Positions 36,877 to 47,214 are shown, numbered from the stretch's first letter. The stretch is DNA of 64,000 nt from DUZB01 sp963747555 (GCA_963747555.1 CAVVFZ010000034.1:124001-188000); one strand, 5' to 3'. Notes: generated by a model not told the origin, from the sequence alone. A program made the numbers and translations.

Positions 36877-37308
36877 TTACTCTGCTCCTCTCCTTTCAAG
36901 GAGAGAAGCCATGGTTTTTTTCCAACGGTTAATCCTGGACAGGGTGTGTTCGAGAACCTCGATCAGATCTTCTTTTTGAAACGGCTTCAGGAGAAAATCG
37001 TTTGCACCCCCATGCAGGGCATTGAAAAAATCTTCCAGCTGCTCGGAAACGGTAATGATAATGACTTGAACACGGTGGCTGTAGGTAGCCTTGATTTCTT
37101 GCAGAAGTTCAATGCCGCTCATTCCGGGCATATTCAGATCCGTGATCACAATGACAAAGTTTTTGCTCTTCAGGGCTTCGAGCGCCTCTTTTCCTGAATA
37201 TACGGATGTCACGTTCCAACCTTTTAAGTATTTAAGGATCAATTTGTGGGTCATTGGATCATCGTCAACAAGCAGAATGGGCGCGTGAGGATTTGCAACA
37301 GTCGCCAT
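36877..37308 (-). CDS. Single-domain response regulator (CheY-like)
   Basis: A 143-residue receiver domain with a short C-terminal helix. The acidic pair is in LLVDDDPMTHKL, the phospho-accepting Asp in VIVITDLNMPGMSG (residue 57 or so), the Thr/Ser switch in VIIITVSEQ, and the Lys in FLLKPFQKEDL. There is no output domain beyond a helix (INRWKKTMASLLE). No sensor kinase is adjacent, so its partner is elsewhere. The family is certain; the pathway is not. Confidence 0.9.
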   Translation of the reverse strand: MATVANPHAPILLVDDDPMTHKLILKYLKGWNVTSVYSGKEALEALKSKNFVIVITDLNMPGMSGIELLQEIKATYSHRVQVIIITVSEQLEDFFNALHGGANDFLLKPFQKEDLIEVLEHTLSRINRWKKTMASLLERRGAE

Positions 37309-37523
37309 ATTTTGACGTTCCTCCCTCTCTTTGGCGGATCACCGATTGAATTCTTTGGGATAAAGAATATTATTCAAACATTTTTTTCGGTAGATTTAGG
37401 CAAAAACGTCAAAATGCAGACATAGCCCACAAGCTTAAGATTTGACATTCTGCGGGGGTATGGTATATCCTTGGGCAAATCCCTGCAGGTAAAATCAGAC
37501 CATTGAACAGGTGGTAGAATCCT

Positions 37524-38657
37524 ATGGCAGAAGATTTTTATAAAATTTTAGGCGTATCCAAAGACGCATCCAAAGAGCAAATAAAAAAGGCCTACCGCAA
37601 ACTGGCCAGGAAATGGCACCCTGACATCAATCCGGGGAACAAGGACGCAGAGCAGAAATTCAAGGAGATTTCGGCGGCCTACGATTGCCTTGGCAATGAG
37701 GAAAAGAGAAAACTCTACGATGAATTCGGGGAAGAAGGGCTTCGATCTGGATTTGACTCGGAAAAGGCGCGAGAATATTCCAAGTGGAGCTCTTTCCAGC
37801 AAGAGCAGCCGGGATACGGCGGGGAAGGTTTTGGACAATATCAGAATTACGAGGATATTTTCGGAGATATCTTTGGCGGACGGGCAGGCGGGGGAGGATT
37901 CAGGACCTCCGGACCTTCACGGGGGCGCGATATTCAGCATGATATGACGATCGATCTTCTTTCAGCCCTGAGAGGATTTGACACCGAACTTTCCATGCAG
38001 AAACCGACAACCTGTCAGAGATGCAAGGGAACAGGGAACGAACCGGGCGCCACAATCAGCACCTGTCCTTACTGCGGAGGGTCAGGCAGACAGGACGTGG
38101 CAAGCGGACCCATGCGTTTTACCAAACCATGCCCCCATTGCCACGGACATGGCCAGATCGGTAAACCCTGCACGCAGTGCGGGGGCAGTGGTCAGGTGGT
38201 TGGAACGGAGAAGATCAGGGTGGTTATTCCCAGCGGTGTAAAAGAAGGCTCCAAGGTTCGTGTCGCAGGCAAGGGTGAACCGGGCGCCAACGGGGGCAAT
38301 CCCGGAGATCTCTATTTGATCATTCATTTGCGACAGCACCCTTTTCTGAAGAGAGAGGGGGACAATCTGCTGATGGATGTGCCAGTAACCCTGAGCGAGG
38401 CAATGGCTGGGGGAACAATCAATATCCCCACCGTGGACGGCCCGGTCAAGCTGAAGATCCCGGCTGGAAGCCAGAATGGCCAGACGCTTCGCCTGAAAGG
38501 AAAAGGGGCCGTTAATCTGAAAACCAAGGAACGAGGCAACCTGATGGTAAGACTGTTTGTCACGTTGCCGAAAACGGAAGACAGCGAGGTGCTTGAAGCC
38601 GTCAAGAAAATGGACCGGCTTTATGGGGCCGATGTAAGGGCTGAAATAAAATTATAG
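37524..38657 (+). CDS. dnaJ: Chaperone protein DnaJ
   Basis: A 377-residue full-length type I DnaJ, cochaperone of DnaK. The J domain includes HPDIN (RKLARKWHPDINPGN) at residues 30-40. A Gly/Phe-rich stretch (GYGGEGFGQY and GRAGGGGFR) follows. Four zinc motifs are visible: CQRCKGTG, CPYCGGSG, CPHCHGHG and CTQCGGSG. The C-terminal substrate domains contain GEPGANGGNPGDLYL and complete the length. The convergent gene just downstream encodes a CbpM-like protein, which in other bacteria binds J-domain proteins. Confidence 0.95.
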   Translation: MAEDFYKILGVSKDASKEQIKKAYRKLARKWHPDINPGNKDAEQKFKEISAAYDCLGNEEKRKLYDEFGEEGLRSGFDSEKAREYSKWSSFQQEQPGYGGEGFGQYQNYEDIFGDIFGGRAGGGGFRTSGPSRGRDIQHDMTIDLLSALRGFDTELSMQKPTTCQRCKGTGNEPGATISTCPYCGGSGRQDVASGPMRFTKPCPHCHGHGQIGKPCTQCGGSGQVVGTEKIRVVIPSGVKEGSKVRVAGKGEPGANGGNPGDLYLIIHLRQHPFLKREGDNLLMDVPVTLSEAMAGGTINIPTVDGPVKLKIPAGSQNGQTLRLKGKGAVNLKTKERGNLMVRLFVTLPKTEDSEVLEAVKKMDRLYGADVRAEIKL

Positions 38658-38679
38658 GCTGTCGGAGCTGTTCTCAGTG

Positions 38680-39000
38680 TCAGCGGCCTGCATCCAGATG
38701 GGTTCGCACCTGCCTTGACAGATCGGCAAGGATGGCGTCGAATTGCTTTCTCATCTCAATCATATTGCGCCTCATTTGCAGGATGATCTCAACGCCCGGC
38801 AGGTTCACTTCCAACTCATCCATCAGCATTTTGGCCACCCGCAATTTCTCCATTTCCACTGTAGAGAATTTCCTTGCGGGCAGATCATCATCCTCGCAGG
38901 TGGCGCATACAATGCTTTCTTCCTCGAGAATCCTGAGAAACTGTTCATCGACCTCGAAAAACTCCAATACCTCTCTTACCGTCCAGAATTCTTTAGCCAT
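38680..39000 (-). CDS. CbpM-like MerR-type modulator of a DnaJ/CbpA chaperone
   Basis: A 106-residue small regulator. The N-terminus WTVREVLEFFEVDEQFLRILEEES is a MerR-type helix-turn-helix variant, and the C-terminus LPGVEIILQMRRNMIEMRKQFD matches the helical tail of CbpM, the modulator of the DnaJ homologue CbpA. It is convergent with dnaJ and ends 23 bases from it. MAKEFWTV at 39000 was taken as start because upstream in-frame residues do not match the family. An inhibitor or adaptor of the adjacent DnaJ is likely; direct DNA binding is less so. Confidence 0.75.
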   Translation of the reverse strand: MAKEFWTVREVLEFFEVDEQFLRILEEESIVCATCEDDDLPARKFSTVEMEKLRVAKMLMDELEVNLPGVEIILQMRRNMIEMRKQFDAILADLSRQVRTHLDAGR

Positions 39001-39257
39001 GGCAAATTCCCGAAATCTGAAATAATTGTAAGCGACAAAGGGTTTCAGTAACCCATATTCATTTTTTATATGGTAAGGCGAGTGTATCACAACCCCAACA
39101 AATTCACAAGCTGATAGTCAAAAAAGAACGTCTCGCACAAATGTCATTTACATCCATTGCAGATCATGGTATTGCTAACGCCCAATTTTCCCGAGCGTTT
39201 TTGAATTGTTTGAATTTGCAGGCAAAAATATTTTCTAACTGTGTGGAGGAACCCTAA

Positions 39258-41165
39258 ATGCTTCTGAGCCTCATGAGAAAGCATGCCAAATCGTGGCTTA
39301 TTAAGGTGCTGATAGCCATTATAGCCGTCGTTTTTGTATTTTACTTCGGATACTCTTTTACTTCCAACAAGAACCTGAAGGTTGCCTATGTAAATGGCGA
39401 ACTGATTAGCGAGCCTGAATATCAGAAAACCTACCAGGATATGCTGGATGCAGTAAGAAACAGATACAAAGATATGTGGAATGATACCCTCATAAAATCT
39501 CTGAATCTAAGGGACAGGGCACTGGAAAACCTTATCAACCAGCGCTTGATGACCCAGGCCGCCAGACGTCTGGGGCTGGATGTAACAGAAGGTGAGATCC
39601 AGAAAGCAATCATGAGCTACCCTGCTTTTCAGGTGAACGGACAATTCGATGTGGGAAGATACCGGTCTCTTCTGGGGTACAACCGAATGAATCCGGAAGA
39701 TTTTGAGTTGAATATGGCGCAGGAGTTGATCGACAAGAAACTTCGCGAGTTCCTTTTTGCCTTTCTGGATATAACCGACTTGGAGGTACGAGATTACTAC
39801 ACCTTTATGAACCAGAAAATAAAGATAAGCTTTGTACCGTTCAAAGCAGCTGATTACAAAAAGGAAATCAAGACTACCCAGGCCGATCTTGAGAGCTATT
39901 TCAAGGAGAATAAGGAACAATACAGATTGCCTAAGCAGATAAAGGTATCCTTTATCGAAATTGATCCGGAAAAATTCAAGGGAAAAGTGGAGATCACGGA
40001 AAAGGAAATTGAAGGGTATTATGAATACAACAAGGAGAGATTCACGGAACCCAAAAAAGTGAGAGCAAGGCATATCCTTTTTAAATTAAAAGAGAACGCC
40101 AGTGAAGAGGAAAAGGCGAAAGTCAGAAAACAGGCGGAGTCGGTCCTTGAGATGGCCAAAAAAGGGGAGGATTTTGCTGAACTTGCCAAGAAGTATTCCG
40201 AGGGGCCGACAAAGGAAAAGGGTGGAGATTTAGGCTTCTTTGAAAAAGGCAAAATGGTTCCCGCCTTTGAAAAGGCGGCGTACGCGCTGAAAGAGGGGGA
40301 GATCAGCGAAATCGTGCAAACCCAGTTCGGCCTTCATATCATCAAGGTGGAAGAGATTAAAGAGGCGCGAACCAAACCGATTGAAGAGGTGAGGCAGGAA
40401 ATCGTAGAAGCCATTACCCAAAATATATCCGCGGAGCTCGCGCATGAAAAAGGGCTGAACATAACGGATCAGATGCCCTACGATGTGGATCTTTCCAGTT
40501 TCGGCAAAGAGCAGGGGTTTGATGTAAAGGTCTCGGATTATTTTTCCAGCGGCGCATCCATTCCAGGCATCAATGAGAGTGAAAAAATGAGCGAATCCTT
40601 GTTCGCCCTTAACAAGGGAGAGACCAGCGAACTGGTCCGGCTTGGAGACAAATTCTATATTTTCCAGGTGGCCGATAGCCGGGATTCCTTTATTCCGGAA
40701 CTCAAAGATGTGGAAGAACGTGTAAAAGAAAGTTATATCGATGCCGAGGCGGAGAAAGCTTCGAGGGTCGCGGCTGACAACTATCTGAAGGAGCTCAAGG
40801 GAGGAAAATCCTGGGAAGAACTGGCAAAAGAAAAGGACAGGCTGGTGGAGACAACCGGCTTTTTCAGCCGTAAGGACCCGTTCCCGAAAATAGGATATGC
40901 CCCGGATCTGACCGAAATGGCCTTTAGCCTGGGGCCGGATAAAAGGTATCCTGAAAATGTTTTTGGGAACGCTCAGGGGACTTTCGTGATCCGGTGGGAC
41001 GCAAGCCAGGCAATCGACGAGAAAAAATTCGAAGAGGAAAAGGAGCAATTCCGTAACATCCTTGCGGAAACGTCCCACAGGCGTATTTTTGAAATATGGC
41101 TCCAGAATCTGAAGAAGAATGCAAAGATTGAAATCCTGAGACCCATATCACAAGGTAGTGAGTAG
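39258..41165 (+). CDS. ppiD: SurA N-terminal/parvulin peptidyl-prolyl isomerase, PpiD-like
   Basis: A 635-residue membrane-anchored folding factor. One N-terminal transmembrane helix (LIKVLIAIIAVVFVFYFGYSF) would place the rest in the periplasm. SurA-N-like helices follow. The parvulin domain is clear: VRARHILFKLKENASEEE near residue 270, then GDLGFFEKGKMVPAFEKAAY and QTQFGLHIIKVEEI. Length and layout are those of PpiD. A second, degenerate parvulin-like region may occupy residues 490-600. GTGTGGAGGAA precedes the ATG. It is part of a protein quality-control neighbourhood (dnaJ, clpB). Confidence 0.88.
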   Translation: MLLSLMRKHAKSWLIKVLIAIIAVVFVFYFGYSFTSNKNLKVAYVNGELISEPEYQKTYQDMLDAVRNRYKDMWNDTLIKSLNLRDRALENLINQRLMTQAARRLGLDVTEGEIQKAIMSYPAFQVNGQFDVGRYRSLLGYNRMNPEDFELNMAQELIDKKLREFLFAFLDITDLEVRDYYTFMNQKIKISFVPFKAADYKKEIKTTQADLESYFKENKEQYRLPKQIKVSFIEIDPEKFKGKVEITEKEIEGYYEYNKERFTEPKKVRARHILFKLKENASEEEKAKVRKQAESVLEMAKKGEDFAELAKKYSEGPTKEKGGDLGFFEKGKMVPAFEKAAYALKEGEISEIVQTQFGLHIIKVEEIKEARTKPIEEVRQEIVEAITQNISAELAHEKGLNITDQMPYDVDLSSFGKEQGFDVKVSDYFSSGASIPGINESEKMSESLFALNKGETSELVRLGDKFYIFQVADSRDSFIPELKDVEERVKESYIDAEAEKASRVAADNYLKELKGGKSWEELAKEKDRLVETTGFFSRKDPFPKIGYAPDLTEMAFSLGPDKRYPENVFGNAQGTFVIRWDASQAIDEKKFEEEKEQFRNILAETSHRRIFEIWLQNLKKNAKIEILRPISQGSE

Positions 41166-41210
41166 CCGTTTCAGAGATCTTTCCTCTTCATGGCACCAAA
41201 CAGAAAGCGA

Positions 41211-41702
41211 TTACTTTTTCGGTTCAATGCAGCATGCTTTGATCGGATAGCTCCTGCCACCCAATCGGATAACGTAGTTGCCGTTTTCTTCTTCAACATA
41301 TCCGGCCAGCTGATAATAGGCCGGGCGTAAAAAGCGGGCGGGAAAGGTCATGTTCTTTATCCTGCAATAAAGAACATGGTGATTTCCGGTGCAAAGGGTT
41401 TCCGGTAAGAGATTTTCACTTGTGCCATCGCTCAGATGCAGCACGAATCCGGGCTTTCCATTCCCTGTCTTTTCCTGAAACACGACCCGGGTAACCACAA
41501 AAGCCGTATCCTCAACATCCACATAACATTTTGTTCCCTGCCAGTTGATGAGATACTGTCCTGCCTCTTGATCCAGCTCCATATTCTGGTAGAACAGCTC
41601 GATCAGGTCTTGGCGAATCATCTCGGCGCCCTTATGGGTCCAGCGCCCTTCTTTATCAATATGAATAAGGCATGGTTGAATTGCACCCGTCTCAGGTATC
41701 AT
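41211..41702 (-). CDS. DUF1285 family protein
   Basis: A 163-residue soluble protein. IHIDKEGRWTHKGAEMIRQDLIELF-type sequence (written here as HIDKEGRWTHKGAEM and IRQDLIELF) near the N-terminus is the DUF1285 signature, and the following YVDVEDTAFVVTRVVFQ strand also fits the family. The function of DUF1285 is not established; known structures are beta-rich. It is transcribed away from clpB, so the 510-base gap upstream serves both genes. Confidence 0.7.
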   Translation of the reverse strand: MIPETGAIQPCLIHIDKEGRWTHKGAEMIRQDLIELFYQNMELDQEAGQYLINWQGTKCYVDVEDTAFVVTRVVFQEKTGNGKPGFVLHLSDGTSENLLPETLCTGNHHVLYCRIKNMTFPARFLRPAYYQLAGYVEEENGNYVIRLGGRSYPIKACCIEPKK

Positions 41703-41860
41703 TGGTGAAAATCCTCTTTGTTATGCAACAGTTTCTTTAGGTAGTCAGAGAATAGCCCTGTGCGCAATTCCCTAACGCGTTCCTTTGTCCGGAAAAATCA
41801 AATATCACCTCCGGCCTGATTTTACAAGCCTCCCCTCTGTTTTTCATCCCTCTGCCTGTC

Positions 41861-41889
41861 TTGACAAGCTTCATTATTAAGCTTAATTT
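41861..41889 (+). promoter_or_regulatory. Candidate clpB promoter
   Basis: TTGACA at 41861 and TAATTT at 41884 are separated by 17 bases, a fair sigma-70-type promoter pointing at clpB. No convincing sigma-32 CTTGAAA/CCCCATNT pair was seen. Transcripts from here would carry the palindromic element at 41919-42169 in their leader. Confidence 0.45.
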
Positions 41890-41918
41890 TATTTCATTTG
41901 CATGAACAAAAGAGCAGT

Positions 41919-42169
41919 GTATCCTAACTCAGGTTCCCTGGCAGCGAAATACGGAAAGCCATTCCGTTACGAGGTCTTTTTTACTGCCGCATCTGATTCC
42001 TATGGCAGCACCGGCCCTTCTATGCTGGTACGGAAAAATGGATGGATAATAATAGCTTCCTTGTACCAGCATAGAAGGGCCTCTCCACGGTCGGTGGAGG
42101 TTTATCCAAGATGCGGCAGTAAAAAAGACCTCGTAACTCCACTCGTACCATTGTTTTTGAATAGGATAC
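41919..42169. repeat. Nested palindromic element, copy B (251 bp)
   Basis: Termini are GTATCC and GGATAC. The middle arms (41966-41994 with 42109-42137) pair perfectly over 29 bp and the inner arms (42013-42031 with 42063-42081) over 19 bp. It is flanked by AGAGCAGT on both sides (41911-41918 and 42170-42177), an 8-bp target duplication. It lies 45 bases before the clpB start codon, downstream of the candidate promoter. Confidence 0.88.
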
Positions 42170-42214
42170 AGAGCAGTCTGTTTTGCAATTCCATTTCATG
42201 GAGGAACATAATAA

Positions 42215-44797
42215 ATGCGATTTGATAAATTCACCTTAAAATCACAGGAAGTCGTTCAGGCATCCCAGCAATTAGCGGAAAAACTGGGGCATCAGCAGAT
42301 TGAACCGGAACATCTGGTGAAGGCGATTCTGGAACAGACGGAGGGCGTTATTCCGCCGCTTCTCGGAAAAATCGGGGCCAACCAGAATCAACTCGTTCAA
42401 GCCTTCGACGCCGCGCTGCACAAGCTCCCCAAAGTCTCCGGCACAAGTATCGGTCAGGCATATATATCCCCGAGGGCAAAGGCGGTGCTTGACCAGGCCT
42501 TTACCGAAGCAGAGCAGGTAAAGGACGAATTTGTAAGCCTGGAGCATATCCTTCTGGCCGTGACGGACGAGAAGAAAGGCGAAGCGGCAAAAATTCTGGC
42601 GTCGGCCGGAATTACGAGAGATTCTATTCTCAAAGCACTGGTGGATATTCGGGGAGGACAGAGGATCACCGACCAGAATCCGGAAGATAAATATCAGGCA
42701 CTCGAACGGTTCAGCCGTGACCTTACGGCGGTGGCCGCCAAAGGGAATTTGGATCCCGTAATCGGTCGAGACGATGAAATTCGAAGGATCATCCAGGTCC
42801 TCTCCCGCAGAACCAAAAATAACCCGGTGCTGATCGGAGAACCGGGCGTGGGGAAAACAGCCATTGTGGAAGGTCTGGCCCAGCGGATCATTCAGGGCGA
42901 TATCCCCGAGACCCTCAAGGACAAGAGGGTCGTGGCGCTCGATATGGGGTCGCTCATTGCGGGGGCAAAATACCGGGGAGAATTTGAAGATAGACTCAAG
43001 GCCGTGTTGAAGGAAGTCACCGATTCCAACGGCCAGATCATCCTATTTATCGACGAGATGCATACCCTGGTGGGTGCGGGGGCCGCCGAGGGCGCCGTGG
43101 ATGCCTCCAACATGCTCAAGCCGGCTCTGGCCAGAGGGGAGTTGCGATGCGTCGGGGCCACCACCATCAAAGAATACCGGAAATATATCGAAAAGGATGC
43201 CGCCTTTGAGAGACGTTTTCAACCGGTAATGGTGGAGGAACCCTCCGTAGAAGACACCATATCCATATTGAGAGGGTTGAAGGAAAAATATGAGGTGCAT
43301 CACGGGGTTCGCATCAAGGATTCCGCGCTGGTGGCTGCCGCGACCCTCTCGAATCGATATATTACGGACCGGTTTCTGCCGGACAAGGCGATTGACCTCA
43401 TCGATGAGGCAACGTCCCGGCTCAGGATTGAAATCGACAGCCTCCCTGCTGAAATTGACGATCTCCAGAGGAAGACCACCCAGTTGGAGATAGAGAGGGA
43501 GGCTCTTAAGAAGGAGAAGGACAGGGCTTCCAAAGATCGACTCGAAAAAATTAAAGATGAACTGGGCAACCTTCAATCCCAGACGGAAGAGATGACCGCT
43601 CACTGGAAGAAAGAGAAGGAGGCCATTAGCAAGATTCGGGAGATCAAAGAAAGCCTGGAAACCACAAAATCCGAAGCACAGATTGCGGAAAGGTCGGGCG
43701 ATCTTGCCAGGGCGGCGGAGCTCAAATATGGAAAATTAATCCAATTGGAAAATGAGCTGGAGGAGGATAACAAAAAGCTTGAAGAACTCCAGTCCGGTCA
43801 GAAAATGCTCAAGGAGGAAGTGGACAGTGAGGATATCGCCGAGGTAGTGGCGAAATGGACGGGCATTCCTGTTTCCCGAATGATGGAAGGAGAAAAAGAG
43901 AAACTCCTCAAAATGGAGGAACGCCTGTCTCTCAGGGTGGTCGGGCAGGACAACGCCATCAATTCCGTCGCCAATGCCGTCCGACGGGCGAGATCAGGGC
44001 TGCAGGACCCCAACAGGCCGATTGGGTCTTTTATCTTCATGGGACCGACCGGTGTGGGAAAGACGGAACTTGCCAGGGCGCTGGCCCAGTTCCTGTTCGA
44101 TGATGAGCAGTACATGATTCGCGTGGATATGTCTGAGTATATGGAAAGACACTCCGTTGCCAGACTGATTGGAGCACCCCCCGGTTATGTGGGTTATGAA
44201 GAGGGGGGATACCTCACGGAGGCGGTGCGCAGGCACCCCTATTCCGTGGTTCTGTTCGATGAAATAGAAAAGGCCCACCCCGATGTATTTAACGCCCTCC
44301 TTCAGATCCTGGACGATGGACGGATGACCGATGGAAAGGGCCGCACGGTGGATTTCAAAAACACGGTACTTATCATGACGTCCAACGTAGGGAGCCAGTT
44401 TATCCAGGAGATGAAAGGCCACGAAAACGCGAAAATGGAGCAGGCGATCATGGACGCGCTGCGCGCGACCTTCAAGCCGGAGTTCCTGAACCGGATTGAT
44501 GATATCGTTATCTTCAATTCCCTTGGCCAGAAGGAGATCAGGAAGATCGTGGGCATCCAGATCAGTCTGCTCGGGAAGCGTCTGGCAGACAGCAAGATCA
44601 CCCTGAAACTTACGGACAAGGCGGAAGAATATATTGCCAACATCGGATTTGATCCGGTGTACGGGGCAAGGCCCCTCAAGAGGGCCATTCAGCGCTACAT
44701 CCAGGATCCTCTGGCCGTTAAAATTCTGGAAGGGGCGGTAAAAGAAGGAGATCAGGTGACCATCGATGTGAAGGACGGGCAGGTGGTGTTTGAGTAA
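42215..44797 (+). CDS. clpB: ATP-dependent disaggregase ClpB
   Basis: An 860-residue ClpB, which with DnaK/DnaJ resolubilises aggregated proteins. The N-domain begins FDKFTLKSQEVVQASQQLAEK. The first AAA+ domain has Walker A GEPGVGKTA and GAKYRGEFEDRL. The middle ClpB coiled-coil propeller spans about residues 405-530 (EIEREALKKEKDRASKDRLE). The second AAA+ domain has GPTGVGKTELARALA and IRVDMSEYMERHSVARLIG. Full length and all motifs are present. A GGAGG ribosome site precedes the ATG. Its 5' leader is unusual, containing a mobile palindromic repeat. Confidence 0.97.
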   Translation: MRFDKFTLKSQEVVQASQQLAEKLGHQQIEPEHLVKAILEQTEGVIPPLLGKIGANQNQLVQAFDAALHKLPKVSGTSIGQAYISPRAKAVLDQAFTEAEQVKDEFVSLEHILLAVTDEKKGEAAKILASAGITRDSILKALVDIRGGQRITDQNPEDKYQALERFSRDLTAVAAKGNLDPVIGRDDEIRRIIQVLSRRTKNNPVLIGEPGVGKTAIVEGLAQRIIQGDIPETLKDKRVVALDMGSLIAGAKYRGEFEDRLKAVLKEVTDSNGQIILFIDEMHTLVGAGAAEGAVDASNMLKPALARGELRCVGATTIKEYRKYIEKDAAFERRFQPVMVEEPSVEDTISILRGLKEKYEVHHGVRIKDSALVAAATLSNRYITDRFLPDKAIDLIDEATSRLRIEIDSLPAEIDDLQRKTTQLEIEREALKKEKDRASKDRLEKIKDELGNLQSQTEEMTAHWKKEKEAISKIREIKESLETTKSEAQIAERSGDLARAAELKYGKLIQLENELEEDNKKLEELQSGQKMLKEEVDSEDIAEVVAKWTGIPVSRMMEGEKEKLLKMEERLSLRVVGQDNAINSVANAVRRARSGLQDPNRPIGSFIFMGPTGVGKTELARALAQFLFDDEQYMIRVDMSEYMERHSVARLIGAPPGYVGYEEGGYLTEAVRRHPYSVVLFDEIEKAHPDVFNALLQILDDGRMTDGKGRTVDFKNTVLIMTSNVGSQFIQEMKGHENAKMEQAIMDALRATFKPEFLNRIDDIVIFNSLGQKEIRKIVGIQISLLGKRLADSKITLKLTDKAEEYIANIGFDPVYGARPLKRAIQRYIQDPLAVKILEGAVKEGDQVTIDVKDGQVVFE

Positions 44798-45003
44798 TGA
44801 ACTGAAGAATTGATGATTCGTACAAGGATGGGTTTCAGGTTTTGGGTTTCAGTGTACAGCAACGGCTGTTTCGGTCGGCGATTTCATTGCAGTCGATGTA
44901 TCAGAGCAGGCCGGTACTTTCGCTGACACCTGAAACCTGAAAACATTTTTCTGGGATCAAGTCAAAGTCTTACCGAAAATCAGTAATGAACCCCGCAAAA
45001 GTT

Positions 45004-45354
45004 TTAGAACCTCTTCCCATTAATTTTGTCCTTCAGGGTGGGCGAAGTCTTGAAGGAAACCCGCCTTCTGGACCCGATGATGATGCTCTCCCCAGTCTGC
45101 GGATTTCTTCCCGGCCTGGCCCATTTGAACCGCACCCGGAACTTGCCGAATCTCCGGATAAAAAGTTCATCCCCCCCGACTAATGTTCTCTTCATGATCT
45201 CAAAGAGGTGATCCACGATTTCCGCAGCCTCTTTCGGCTGCAGAGAAACGCAGTCCATTTCCGGAAAAAGAAAAAGCTGGGGGCCCTTTTTCCGATTCTT
45301 CATTCGAACCTTTTCCCGCACTTTCCTGATGATATCCGTTTTTGTGAGCGTCAT
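45004..45354 (-). CDS. IHF/HU family DNA-bending protein with an internal insert
   Basis: A 116-residue IHF-alpha-like protein, about 20 residues longer than usual. The start MTLTKTDIIRKVREK and the beta-arm motif ARPGRNPQTGESIIIGSRRRVSF, whose Pro intercalates into DNA, identify the family. The extra residues form RKKGPQLFLFPEMDCVSLQ, between helix 1 and helix 2, where the usual sequence is short. It probably still dimerises and bends DNA. It lies downstream of the ABC exporter gene in the same direction (gap 38 bases when read from that gene's end). Confidence 0.8.
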   Translation of the reverse strand: MTLTKTDIIRKVREKVRMKNRKKGPQLFLFPEMDCVSLQPKEAAEIVDHLFEIMKRTLVGGDELFIRRFGKFRVRFKWARPGRNPQTGESIIIGSRRRVSFKTSPTLKDKINGKRF

Positions 45355-45392
45355 ATTCGGCGCCTCTCCAGTCCCATGGAACCCTGTGGCGG

Positions 45393-47214
45393 CTATCCGC
45401 CGAATTGCATATCGTAAAGTTGCCTGAACCGTCCGTTCTTATCGAGAAGATCTTGCCTGGTGCCGGATTCCAGAATTCTTCCTTCCTCCAATACAAAAAT
45501 GCGATCCGCACGCATGATGGTACTGAGCCGGTGAGCAACGATCAGGATGGTCCGTGTTCCTTTCAGGTTTTCAATGGCCTTCTGAACCAGCCCCTCGCTT
45601 TCCGCGTCCAGGGCCGAGGCGGCTTCATCCAGCATGAGAATGGCCGGGTCCACCAGAATGGCCCTTGCAATAGCAAGGCGTTGCCTCTGACCGCCGGAAA
45701 GAAGGCTTCCCTGGTCCCCAATCCTGGTCTGATACTGTGCCGGTTGCGCCATAATGAATCCATGGGCATGGGCAGCCTTGGCGGCTTCTATTACCTCGGC
45801 TTCCGATTTGTCCGGGCTTCCATAACGAATATTATACAGAATGGTTTCGTTAAACAGGAGCGTTTCCTGGTTCACAATCCCGATCTGTTCTCGTAGGGAC
45901 CTGAGAGTCACATCCCGTATATCCGTGCCATCTATGGTGATCCTGCCGGCATCAACATCATAATAGCGCGGAACAAGATCGAGGAGGGTACTCTTTCCAG
46001 CGCCGGTGGATCCCACAAAGGCGATCATCTCTCCGGCCTTTATGCGAAAGGAGATCTGCCGCAAAACCAGGTTTGCCTCTGAATAGCTGAAATCCACCTC
46101 CTCAAACACCAGGGAGTCTTTATGCCTGGGAAGGGGAAGGGCGCCTTTCTTATCCCGGATATCAGGAACGGTTTCCATGATCCCGAACACACGATTTGTG
46201 GCCCCCTGAATGGTCTTGATGCTGTTGTTGACCAGTGCCAGTCGCTTGATCGGCCGGTAGACCCTCGAGAAGGCATAGGCCATAGCCATGAGCTCTCCCA
46301 GGGTGTGGTGGAAGTAGATCTTTCCGGCAATCAGGATTCCCGGCATGACCAGGAAAACCACGGTGTCCATCATGGGACCGAGACCCTGCTGCCAACGGTT
46401 CCAGTGCATCACCCGTTTATAAAGGCGTCTCGGCCAGCCCGCTAAACCGCTTCACCTCGCTTTCCCCGGTAAAAAAGCCGTGGATCAATTTCAGGCAAAG
46501 GAGGGTTTCATGGTAATCCTGGGTTACTTCGGCGGTGGCATCCTGCACCCGAACCGACTGCTTCTTCACTTTCTTTCCGAACAAGCGTACCAGGACTGCG
46601 ATGAACGGAACCACGAAAAAAACAAGCAGGGTCATCTTCAGGTTCATGACAAAGAGGTAAAGGAGAAATACCAGTGCGGTGATCGGATACTCGATGAGTC
46701 CTAAAAGGACTTCCGAGATGAGGTTCTGCAACACGACCAGATCGGCTGTGGACCGGGCGATCAGTTCACCCGATTTCTTGCTGTGGTAGTAGCCGATAGA
46801 AAGGGAAATGAATTTCTTGAAAAGGTCTATGCGGAGGGCCTTGACCGCCCGGTTGGCAAATGCGGCGGCCGCGAGTCCGCTGAAATAGGTGGTCACCGAT
46901 TTGAAAAATATGGAAACAAAGGCAACCAGGGTCAGAAGGACCAGCAGCCGATTGGGAGAGATACTTTTTATCAGGACCAGTTCGGTCCTTTGCCAGGAGA
47001 ACCAGGACCCCGATTGAAAGGCGATCCAGGGGATCTTCCAGGCCACCGGATCCGAGCCTGTTTTCATTCCCTCATCAACAAACGGCTGAAGGAGATAAAC
47101 GGGGACCACCACAAAAAGGGATGAGATGGCGGCAAGAATGAGGGCGCAGACGACCAACGCCCGGTGCCCTCTCACGTAAGAGGCGATATCTTTGCCTAAG
47201 ATGGTATCCAGCAT
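45393..47214 (-). CDS. MsbA-like ABC exporter, half-transporter (one frameshift)
   Basis: About 606 residues, the normal size of a half-transporter with a six-helix membrane domain and one ATPase. The membrane part includes YYHSKKSGELIARSTAD, a lipid-exporter-type coupling region. The ATPase has Walker A FVGSTGAGKSTL, signature LLSGGQRQRLAIARAI, Walker B ILMLDEAASALD and the switch His in VAHRLST. The frame breaks near 46425 between KRFSGLAE and RLYKRVMHWNRWQQ; one base repairs it. Family members move lipid A or drugs. A sequence error is the simplest reading, since both halves are otherwise well conserved. Confidence 0.88.
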
